This document shows, in pieces, positions 28,132 to 35,191 of a DNA stretch of 64,000 nt. A model generated the notes under the pieces. The model searched no databases. It saw only the letters and a list, made by a program, of their open reading frames with translations, and had not been told where the DNA came from. The number at the start of each line of letters is the position of its first letter. Positions within the stretch are counted from its first letter, which is position 1. The translations under genes and the position numbers were made by a program. The stretch is from Alphaproteobacteria bacterium (GTDB lineage Bacteria > Pseudomonadota > Alphaproteobacteria > Caulobacterales > Hyphomonadaceae): positions 19,959 to 83,958 of the forward strand of contig JAAANZ010000095.1 in the NCBI GenBank assembly GCA_009909065.1, written 5' to 3'.

Positions 28132-28833
28132 TCAGGAGGCGCTGTCTTGCCACTCATAGGCCGGAAAGGAAAGCGGATCATGGGGGGTCAGGCCATAGGA
28201 GCCTTTTGGCCCCCAGCTTCCGGTCAGCACCTCGTAATGCAGGTGAACGGCTGTGGCATTGCCGCTCTCTCCCATCCGGCCGAGGGGCTGGCCGAAACCG
28301 ATCCGCGTGCCCGCACGGATTCCTGGCGCGAATTCAGCGAGATGGGCATATCGCGTGAAGACACCATGGCCGTGGTCGATCACGACTTGCCGGCCATAGC
28401 CGCGGGCGGTTCCGGCCTCGCGAACCCGGCCGGGGCCGGCCGAGAAGATTGTGGCGGCCGGTTTCGCCTGGAGATCCATCCCCTCATGCACGCGCCCGAA
28501 ACGTGGCCCGAAGCCGGAGCTCAAACAGGCATTATTGGCCGGCGCCGTCGCCAGGATGACACGCTCATTCACCCGTATGAGCGGACTGAAACGGCTGACA
28601 TATCCGCGCGTGTCTGCTTCTGGCCCGTTGGAGATCTGCATCACGCACAGGCGCAGGGCGGCATCCGGCAGATAGGGGCCCTGTCGCGCCAGATCCGTCG
28701 CCAGGGACGGGGAAGCGCCTTGCGATTCCGGGGGCGGCGGGACGGCGATGTCGGGCCGGGGAGCGCCGCCGGCACAGCCCCACAAGGCCAGCGCCAGCAA
28801 CAGCGCGGCGGCTGCCGGCCGGGTTCGTCTCAT
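28132..28833 (-). CDS. M23-family peptidase lipoprotein
   Basis: The 233-residue protein begins with a lipoprotein signal (residues 1-19, lipobox LWGC with Cys at about 19), then a linker and an LytM/M23 domain. Zinc-site motifs are SSGFGPRFGRVHEGMD and AVHLHYEVL, with DHGHGVFTRYAHL between. Anchored by lipid, it would act on peptidoglycan from the membrane. I chose the start at 28833 because the longer frame only overlaps the upstream gene; ATGA couples it to that gene. It is smaller than the 21306 enzyme and lacks the LysM-like part. Confidence 0.9.
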   Translation of the reverse strand: MRRTRPAAAALLLALALWGCAGGAPRPDIAVPPPPESQGASPSLATDLARQGPYLPDAALRLCVMQISNGPEADTRGYVSRFSPLIRVNERVILATAPANNACLSSGFGPRFGRVHEGMDLQAKPAATIFSAGPGRVREAGTARGYGRQVVIDHGHGVFTRYAHLAEFAPGIRAGTRIGFGQPLGRMGESGNATAVHLHYEVLTGSWGPKGSYGLTPHDPLSFPAYEWQDSAS

Positions 28834-29132
28834 TCGGCCAGTTCGGCGACCATCGGCTCGTGCGCCTCGCCAAGCTGCGGGCAGATCTGCCAGAATTGTG
28901 ACTCCCAGCCGCTGTCCAGGGCGAGCCTGTGCAGCGGGCCGTCCGTGGCAAACAGGAGGACCGCCCGCCTGCGCCCCTCCGGTCGCTCCAGGAGGAGGGC
29001 CGCCCGGGTGGCATCGATATCGGCCAGGGCTTCGACGGCGTCCTGCCAGCCTGTCCATGTGAAAACATTGCCGGGGTGGACGATAAGCTTGCGAATGCGG
29101 GCAAGGCAGTCGGCGAAGTCTTCGAATGTCAT
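28830..29132 (-). CDS. Hypothetical 100-residue protein coupled to the M23 lipoprotein
   Basis: I do not recognise the family. The product is soluble, acidic and tryptophan-containing (NVFTWTGWQDAVEAL), with two predicted helices and a beta stretch (RRAVLLFATDGPLH). No signal peptide or membrane segment is seen. It lies between the monooxygenase and the M23 lipoprotein with overlaps of one to four bases, so it is co-translated with both. Confidence 0.6.
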   Translation of the reverse strand: MTFEDFADCLARIRKLIVHPGNVFTWTGWQDAVEALADIDATRAALLLERPEGRRRAVLLFATDGPLHRLALDSGWESQFWQICPQLGEAHEPMVAELAE

Positions 29133-29133
29133 C

Positions 29134-30465
29134 TCAGGCAGGAACCTTCCTTCTCTTCTTCCCCCGCTTGATCTCTCGCATCAGGTCCGTGACGTAATCG
29201 TTAAAGTCAACCTGCATGGTATGGCGCGGCGCATCATAGAAATGACTGAGATGCTTTTTCTCGTCGGCGGCAATAATCTCCTCGAGTTCCGAATCGCCCG
29301 GCAGGGCGTAGTCCCCGCAAAGATGAGCGGCCACGAGCTTTGATTGCTGCTCTGCAAAATTCACAAGCGTGGGCAGTGGCTGGGCAAGTCCGAGAAAATA
29401 GAGATTGCGATAGCCGGGGCGAATCATCCGCTTGAAGAGCGCCAGGCGATTGTCCTTGGGCGTCAGCTGCGGATCGTTGAGGAAGGGAAAGCTCACCTTG
29501 TAGCCGGTGGCCCAGACAATTGCATCAATGTTTTCCCGGCTGCCATCGGCGAAAACGACCGCGTCCCCGTCGAGGCGCTCAAGCGCGCCCTTCGGCACGA
29601 TGTCGCCGCAGCCGACACGGGTCAGGAACTCGCCCGAGACCGAGGGGTGAGCTTCCAGCGGCTCATGATCGGGCCTCGGCAGGCCGTAATCCTCCATGTT
29701 CCCGATCGTCTTGCGGATCTTGGCGCGGGCAAGCTTGCGACCGACACCGGCCGGGATCCAGCCGGGCAGGACGGCCTTGTCAGCGGGCTGGCCATCCATG
29801 TATTTGGGCAGCACCCAGACCCCGCGGCGCATGGATATGAACAGCCTCTCGGCAATCGGGCGCTGGGACAGTTCCGACGAGATATCCATGGCCGAATTGC
29901 CCGCCCCGACAATCAGGACCCGCTTGCCCCGGAAATCATAGGGCTCGAACGGGTCGCGGTAATTGTGCGAATGGACCTGGTAGCCACTGAATTCGCCGGG
30001 GTAATCGGGCCAGCGCGGGTCCCAGTGATGGCCATTGGCCACGCACAGCGCATCATAGTCGCGCGAATCGCCGCCCGACAGGTGAATGCGCCAGCGCCCG
30101 TCGGCCAGGCGCTCGGCCCTCTCGACCCGCGTATTGAAGGTGATGGTTTCACGCAGGCCGAAATGATCTACATAATCCTTGAAATACTGGAACAGCTGGC
30201 TGTGGTGGGGGAAGTCCGGCCAGTCCTCCGGCACCGGAAAATCCTCGAAGGCCAGGCGCCATTTCGACGTGTCGATGTGCAGGCTCTCATAGCAGGACGA
30301 GGCGCCGTTCGGGTTCCCGAAATACCAGTTGCCGCCGATCTCGTCGGACATTTCGAAACAGTCATAGGGCAGGCCATGGTCTTTCAGCCGCTTGGCCATG
30401 GTGAAGCCTGAACAACCTGCGCCGATGATGCAGGTTTTCGGTTTTTCGGTGCCGTCGAAAGCCAT
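29134..30465 (-). CDS. Flavin-containing monooxygenase
   Basis: The 443-residue protein has the FAD-binding GAGCSGF near residue 15, the EIGGNWYFGN turn, the FMO-type FAD/NADP region with RVLIVGAGNSAMDI (second Rossmann motif near residue 185), and the ATGYK motif near 320. The FMO fingerprint (FxGxxxHxxx) is degenerate, here YPGEFSGYQVHSHNYRD. Such enzymes insert oxygen into ketones or into N or S atoms using NADPH. A GAGGAGG ribosome site lies upstream. The adjacent TetR gene and esterase suggest a small catabolic or detoxification set; the substrate is unknown. Confidence 0.93.
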   Translation of the reverse strand: MAFDGTEKPKTCIIGAGCSGFTMAKRLKDHGLPYDCFEMSDEIGGNWYFGNPNGASSCYESLHIDTSKWRLAFEDFPVPEDWPDFPHHSQLFQYFKDYVDHFGLRETITFNTRVERAERLADGRWRIHLSGGDSRDYDALCVANGHHWDPRWPDYPGEFSGYQVHSHNYRDPFEPYDFRGKRVLIVGAGNSAMDISSELSQRPIAERLFISMRRGVWVLPKYMDGQPADKAVLPGWIPAGVGRKLARAKIRKTIGNMEDYGLPRPDHEPLEAHPSVSGEFLTRVGCGDIVPKGALERLDGDAVVFADGSRENIDAIVWATGYKVSFPFLNDPQLTPKDNRLALFKRMIRPGYRNLYFLGLAQPLPTLVNFAEQQSKLVAAHLCGDYALPGDSELEEIIAADEKKHLSHFYDAPRHTMQVDFNDYVTDLMREIKRGKKRRKVPA

Positions 30466-30573
30466 CTTGTCTCGTCCTCCTCTTGCCCCGCTGATGCCGT
30501 GCCGCGCGGTTGCTCTTTCGAGCGATAATGGTATCGACGTTTACGCAAACGTCAATTTCGCGGGGAGGCCGGC

Positions 30574-31083
30574 ATGGCCGAGGATGAGCGGAAAATCCCG
30601 CTGGAGGCCCTCCAGCAGCATGCTCACATGATGATGGAAGGCGTGCCCTGGGCCAATCATCTCGGCTTCCGGGTGACGCGCGTCGAGAGCGGCCGCGCCT
30701 TCGCCACCGCGCCCTGGCGCGAAGACCTTGTGGGCGACCCGGAGACCGGCGTCATTCATGGCGGCGTGATCACGGCCCTGCTCGACAATATATGCGGCGT
30801 GTCGATCGCTACGCGGCTCAGCGAAGTGCGCGCCATGGCCACACTCGACCTGCGGATCGACTATATGCGCCCCGCCACCCGGGGCGAGGACATTATCGGC
30901 GAGGCCGAATGCTACCATGTCACCCGCTCGGTCGCCTTTACCCATGCCTGGGCCTATCATGGCAGCCGTGAGCGGATGATCGCGACGGCTTCCGGCGCAT
31001 TCGCGCTGAACGATCCCCGGCGCTGGGCGCCCGGCTCGGGCGGGCTGTCTGCCGTGGCCCGGGAACTGGAGAAGAAGGAATGA
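30574..31083 (+). CDS. PaaI-type hotdog-fold thioesterase
   Basis: The 169-residue protein shows a hotdog fold with the PaaI-like motif VIHGGVITALLDNICG (about residues 60-75) and the strand TLDLRIDYMRPA. It probably hydrolyses acyl-CoA thioesters in the cytoplasm. It diverges from the monooxygenase gene across about 108 bases. A GGGGAGG ribosome site precedes the ATG. The next gene starts inside its stop codon (ATGA). Confidence 0.88.
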   Translation: MAEDERKIPLEALQQHAHMMMEGVPWANHLGFRVTRVESGRAFATAPWREDLVGDPETGVIHGGVITALLDNICGVSIATRLSEVRAMATLDLRIDYMRPATRGEDIIGEAECYHVTRSVAFTHAWAYHGSRERMIATASGAFALNDPRRWAPGSGGLSAVARELEKKE

Positions 31084-31505
31084 GCCGGTCCGAAACCCTT
31101 CTGGAATTCCTGGCCAGGGTGCCCTTCGCGCAGACGCTCGGCTTTCGCTGCGACATCCGCGGCGACGAGATGACCGCGATACTGCCGGGCGATGACAAGC
31201 TGATTGGCAATGTCGGTATCCGTGCCATCCATGGCGGGGCGATGGGGGCTTTCCTGGAATTGACGGCGATGTCGCAGGTCTTCCTGGTCACGCAGCTGCA
31301 ACGCCCGCCGAGACCGATCGACCTGACGATCGACTATCTGCGCTCCGGACGCGGCGGCGAGGATGTCTATGCCCGTGCCAGCCTCGTCAAGCTTGGCTCG
31401 CGCATGGCGACGGTGCGCGCCGAAGCCTGGCAGACCGAGAAGGCGAAGCCCGTGGCGGCCCTGCGGGCGCAGTTCCTGGTGGCCGCGGCCGAGGCCAGCC
31501 CCTGA
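31080..31505 (+). CDS. Second PaaI-type hotdog thioesterase
   Basis: This 141-residue protein is a second hotdog domain (RAIHGGAMGAFLELTAM, then IDLTIDYLRSGRGGEDV). It is a distant relative of the preceding thioesterase and overlaps it by four bases. Two related thioesterases in tandem suggest a heteromer or two substrates of different chain length. Which acyl-CoA is used cannot be told from sequence. Confidence 0.87.
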   Translation: MSRSETLLEFLARVPFAQTLGFRCDIRGDEMTAILPGDDKLIGNVGIRAIHGGAMGAFLELTAMSQVFLVTQLQRPPRPIDLTIDYLRSGRGGEDVYARASLVKLGSRMATVRAEAWQTEKAKPVAALRAQFLVAAAEASP

Positions 31506-31557
31506 CACTCAAGCCCGCGCGGCGGCCGGCGATTCCATCGCGCCATTCGTATCCGTC

Positions 31558-31740
31558 ATGCGCATCTGCACCTCGACGCCGGTGATCGACCCGCTCACCC
31601 ATTTCATCGTCCAGGACGCCATAAGTGACGCGGCCGAATGGAGAAGCCATGGCTTTTATATCGCAAGGCCCATGCCCGGCGAAGCCATGACCGGCTGGAT
31701 CGAGGCCAACACGGAATTACTGCCGAAACTCGCCGCCTGA
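31558..31740 (+). CDS. Possible 60-residue protein of unknown function
   Basis: This short frame (MRICTSTPVIDPLTHF..., ending in TELLPKLAA) sits alone between the second thioesterase and proB. Its third codon positions are strongly G/C-biased, like real genes here. No ribosome site is obvious. It matches no family I know. It could also be the 3' remnant of an older gene. Confidence 0.42.
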   Translation: MRICTSTPVIDPLTHFIVQDAISDAAEWRSHGFYIARPMPGEAMTGWIEANTELLPKLAA

Positions 31741-31799
31741 CCGCCAGGCTCATCCCCGGCCTTGCCATCCTCCCCCGTGCCGTGGCCTAAGCTGGCGCA

Positions 31800-32930
31800 A
31801 TGAACACGCCTCTTGTTTCTGCCCGGCGAATTGTCGTGAAGACCGGCTCGGCACTGATCGCCGAAGCCGGCTCGGCGCGACACGACTGGCTCGAACGGCT
31901 TGCCCGCGATATTGCCGAATTGCGCGAATCCGGACGTGAGGTCGTGCTGGTCACGTCCGGGGCCATCGCGCTCGGGCGTGGCGCGCTCGGTGCGTCCAGT
32001 GCCGGGCGACTCAGGCTCGAAGAGAAACAGGCCGCAGCCGCTTTCGGCCAACCTTATCTGATGGGCGCACTGGAAACCGTCTTCGCGCCGCATGGAATCC
32101 GTGTGGCCCAGTCGCTGCTCACCCTGTCGGACACCGAGAACCGGCGCCGCTGGCTGAACGCGCGCGCCACACTCGAAACGCTGCTCGCCGCGGGCGGCCT
32201 GCCGGTGATAAACGAGAATGACACGGTCGCGACCGACGAGATCCGCTATGGCGACAATGACCGACTCGCCGCACGGGCCGCGCAGATGCTGTCGGCTGAC
32301 TGCCTGATCCTCTTGTCGGATGTGGACGGCCTCTACACGGCCGATCCGCGACTCGACCCTTCCGCCTGTCACATTCGCGAACTCTCGCAGCTCGGTGAGG
32401 AACATATCGCCATGGCCGGCGGGGCGAATGCCGAGAGCGGGCTGGGCTCGGGCGGCATGGCCACCAAGCTGGCCGCCGCCCGGATCGCCTATGCGGCCGG
32501 CTGCGCCACGGCGATCACGGCCGGCAACCGGCAGGCCCCGCTTCGCGCCCTCGCCGACGGCGCCCGCGCCACCTGGATCCTGCCGCCGCTCAGCCCGGCG
32601 CGGGCGCGCGAGACCTGGCTCGCCGGACATCTCAGCCCGGAGGGCACGCTCGTCATCGATGACGGCGCAGTCAATGCGCTGGCGGGCGGAGCAAGCCTCC
32701 TGCCCGTCGGGGTGTGTGATGTGGCGGGCCGGTTCGAGCGCGGGGCCGCGGTAGAGGTGACCGATCGCACGGGCCGGCCGGTGGCCAAGGGTGTGACCGC
32801 CTATGGGTCCGCGGATATCGCGCGCATTGCCGGTCGGCGAAGCGAGGAAGTCGAGACCTTGCTGGGCTGGCGCGGCCGGCCGGCGATCATTCACCGCGAT
32901 GATCTCGTCTTCACGGGCCCGCGGTCATGA
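31800..32930 (+). CDS. proB: Glutamate 5-kinase ProB
   Basis: The 376-residue protein has an amino-acid-kinase domain (RIVVKTGSALI, VTSGAIALG, INENDTVATDE, GSGGMATKLAAA) and a C-terminal PUA domain (about residues 280-360). ProB phosphorylates glutamate in the first step of proline synthesis. Many alphaproteobacteria place it after obgE and before proA; here neither is adjacent, and tsaE follows with a four-base overlap. The ribosome site is weak. Confidence 0.96.
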   Translation: MNTPLVSARRIVVKTGSALIAEAGSARHDWLERLARDIAELRESGREVVLVTSGAIALGRGALGASSAGRLRLEEKQAAAAFGQPYLMGALETVFAPHGIRVAQSLLTLSDTENRRRWLNARATLETLLAAGGLPVINENDTVATDEIRYGDNDRLAARAAQMLSADCLILLSDVDGLYTADPRLDPSACHIRELSQLGEEHIAMAGGANAESGLGSGGMATKLAAARIAYAAGCATAITAGNRQAPLRALADGARATWILPPLSPARARETWLAGHLSPEGTLVIDDGAVNALAGGASLLPVGVCDVAGRFERGAAVEVTDRTGRPVAKGVTAYGSADIARIAGRRSEEVETLLGWRGRPAIIHRDDLVFTGPRS

Positions 32931-33391
32931 CATTGCGCTTCCCTCTGCCAGGCGAGGCGGACACGCGTGCGCTCGGCGCCGCCCTTGCCGGACATTTGCG
33001 CGCCGGGGATGTGATTGCGCTGCACGGGGGGCTGGGGGCGGGAAAGACAACGCTGGCGCGCGGACTGGTCTGTGCCCTGGCGGGCAAGGCGATCGAAGTG
33101 GTCAGCCCGACTTTCACGCTCGTGCAGACTTATGAGGCGCCGGGGCTGAGCATATGGCATTTCGATCTCTACAGGCTTGAAAGCCCGGACGAACTGGTTG
33201 AACTGGGCTGGCAGGAGGCCGAGGACGGACTTGCCCTTGTCGAATGGCCCGAGCGGGCCGGGCCCTTCCTGCCTGCCTGGCGGCTTGACCTGCGGCTGGA
33301 ACCGCAAGGACATAGCCGCATGGCATATCTGGAACCGCGCGGCGAAGACTGGCACAAGCGTCTTGATGGCTTTCAATTCAGACCTTCGTGA
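32927..33391 (+). CDS. tsaE: tRNA threonylcarbamoyladenosine biosynthesis ATPase TsaE
   Basis: The 154-residue P-loop protein carries Walker A GGLGAGKTT, the TsaE-specific SPTFTLVQTYE and HFDLYRLE, and the C-terminal LVEWPERAG. TsaE supports TsaBD in making t6A37 on ANN-decoding tRNAs. It overlaps proB by four bases and amgK by 26 bases. The tsaE-amgK-murU order is conserved in alpha- and gammaproteobacteria. Confidence 0.96.
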   Translation: MTLRFPLPGEADTRALGAALAGHLRAGDVIALHGGLGAGKTTLARGLVCALAGKAIEVVSPTFTLVQTYEAPGLSIWHFDLYRLESPDELVELGWQEAEDGLALVEWPERAGPFLPAWRLDLRLEPQGHSRMAYLEPRGEDWHKRLDGFQFRPS

Positions 33392-34472
33392 CGAGAGTAT
33401 CGCCGCCTTCCTGCACGCGGCCGGCTGGGCGAGCGCGGAGCGGATATCGCTCGGCCAGGATGCCTCGACGCGCCGCTATGAAAGGCTGCACCGAGAGGAC
33501 GGGGCGACGGCGATATTGATGGATGCGCCCCCGGTGGAGGCGGCGCCCTGTCCGCCCGGCGCCGATGAGGACACCCGCCGCCAGCTCGGCTGGAATGCGA
33601 TGACGCGGCTGGCCGCCTCACGCGTAGATGCCTTCGTCGCGCTGGCCGGCGAATTGTCGGCACGCGGCCTCTCGGCGCCGGATATCTACGCCCATGCCAG
33701 CGATGACGGGCTCGCACTGATCGAGGATTTCGGACATGCGCGCGAATTCGCCCGGCTGATCGAGCGCGGGCAGATCGAGGAGAAAGCCGCCTATGCGGTT
33801 GCAGCAGAGGCCCTGGCGCATCTCCACCGGGCCCAGAGGCCGGACCTGGCGCGCGGGCACGGCGAAACCTGGACTTTGCAGGAATTCGACGCGCTGGCCC
33901 TGGAGACCAATGCCGCGCTTTTCGCGGAATGGCTGCCGCGACTTGATTCTCGGCTTCGCATGACCGACAGGACCCGGGCGAGGTTCGACACCGCCCTTGA
34001 CGGTCTGATCCAGCAGGCCCTGTCATTCCCGCGAGCCTTCACGCTGCGCGACTATCATGCCGAAAACCTCATCTGGCTGGGCGCGCGCGATGGGATCGCA
34101 CGGGTGGGCTTGCTCGATTTCCAGGACGCGGTGATCGGTTGGGACGCCTGGGATATGGCCATGCTGGTCCAGGATGCGCGACGGCATGTCTCGCGCGAGG
34201 CGCGCGAGGCGGCCATCCGCCATTATCTCGACGCGACCGGCACCCACGCTGCGGCGCTTGACGAGCGGCTCGCGGTGATCGGCGCACTCAATGCGCTGAG
34301 GATCACGGGACTGTTCGCGCGTCTCGTTCACCGGGACGGCAAGCCGCGTTATCTTGATTTCTTGCCGCGTCAACAGGCGCATCTCGCCGCCAATCTCGCC
34401 CATCCCGCGCTCTTCGAGATGCGGGCCGTCATCGGTGAAACGGCGCCATTCATACTGGAGGCCTACGCATGA
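33366..34472 (+). CDS. amgK: N-acetylmuramate/N-acetylglucosamine kinase AmgK
   Basis: The 368-residue aminoglycoside-phosphotransferase-fold kinase shows the N-lobe GQDASTRRYERL, catalytic loop LRDYHAENLIWL and metal-binding LLDFQDAVIGWDAWD. AmgK phosphorylates the anomeric carbon of MurNAc released from the cell wall. Together with MurU it feeds UDP-MurNAc and bypasses MurA, giving intrinsic fosfomycin tolerance. I chose the start MAFNSDLRDE at 33366; the frame upstream of that is tsaE sequence in another frame. Confidence 0.94.
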   Translation: MAFNSDLRDESIAAFLHAAGWASAERISLGQDASTRRYERLHREDGATAILMDAPPVEAAPCPPGADEDTRRQLGWNAMTRLAASRVDAFVALAGELSARGLSAPDIYAHASDDGLALIEDFGHAREFARLIERGQIEEKAAYAVAAEALAHLHRAQRPDLARGHGETWTLQEFDALALETNAALFAEWLPRLDSRLRMTDRTRARFDTALDGLIQQALSFPRAFTLRDYHAENLIWLGARDGIARVGLLDFQDAVIGWDAWDMAMLVQDARRHVSREAREAAIRHYLDATGTHAAALDERLAVIGALNALRITGLFARLVHRDGKPRYLDFLPRQQAHLAANLAHPALFEMRAVIGETAPFILEAYA

Positions 34473-35191
34473 GCACCATGCCGCATACCGCCATGCTTCT
34501 GGCGGCCGGGCTGGGCACGCGGATGCGCCCACTGACGGACACGTCGCCCAAGCCGCTGCTCGAACTGGCCGGGCGGGCGATCCTGCACCGCCTGCTCGAT
34601 GTCCTGGTCGAGGCCGGCACGGAACGCGCCGTCGTGAATGTTCATTATCTCGCCGGACAGATCGAGTCCGCGCTTATCGATCGCAAGGATATCGAGATCG
34701 TCATATCCGACGAACGCGAGGAAATCCTGGAAACCGGCGGCGCGCTGGCCAAGGCCCGCCCGCAGCTTGGCAATGATCCCGTCTTCATCCTCAATACGGA
34801 TGCGCTCTGGGGGCCGACGGATACCGGCCCTCTGGAGCGGCTTGCCGAAAGCTATGACCCCGACATCGCGGATGAGTGCCTTCTCCTGGCTGACACGGGC
34901 CGGTGCCTCGGCTTCAAGGGGGCGGGCGACTTCCGTTGCGGCGAGTCCGGCTTGCTCAACCGGCGCGGCGAGGTCTCCCGCGCGCCCTGGGCCTATGCCG
35001 GTGTGCGCATTGCCGATCCGCGCAATTTCGAGGGGCTCCCTGTCCAGCCCTTTTCAGCCAACCGGCTCTGGGACCGGGCGCTCGCGGCGGGCCGCTTGCG
35101 CGGCATCCCGCTTGATCGGTTCTGGCTTCATGTCGGCGATCCGCAGGCACTGGAGGATGCCGAGATGTGGATGCGGTGTCACGACGCGTGA
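34469..35191 (+). CDS. murU: N-acetylmuramate alpha-1-phosphate uridylyltransferase MurU
   Basis: The 240-residue nucleotidyltransferase has MLLAAGLGTRMRPLTD at the N-terminus, PKPLLELAGRAI, the FILNTDALWG metal-binding site and a C-terminal FWLHVGDPQALEDAE motif. It makes UDP-MurNAc from MurNAc-1-phosphate, the step after AmgK. Overlaps of four bases at both ends couple it to amgK and addB. Confidence 0.95.
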   Translation: MSTMPHTAMLLAAGLGTRMRPLTDTSPKPLLELAGRAILHRLLDVLVEAGTERAVVNVHYLAGQIESALIDRKDIEIVISDEREEILETGGALAKARPQLGNDPVFILNTDALWGPTDTGPLERLAESYDPDIADECLLLADTGRCLGFKGAGDFRCGESGLLNRRGEVSRAPWAYAGVRIADPRNFEGLPVQPFSANRLWDRALAAGRLRGIPLDRFWLHVGDPQALEDAEMWMRCHDA

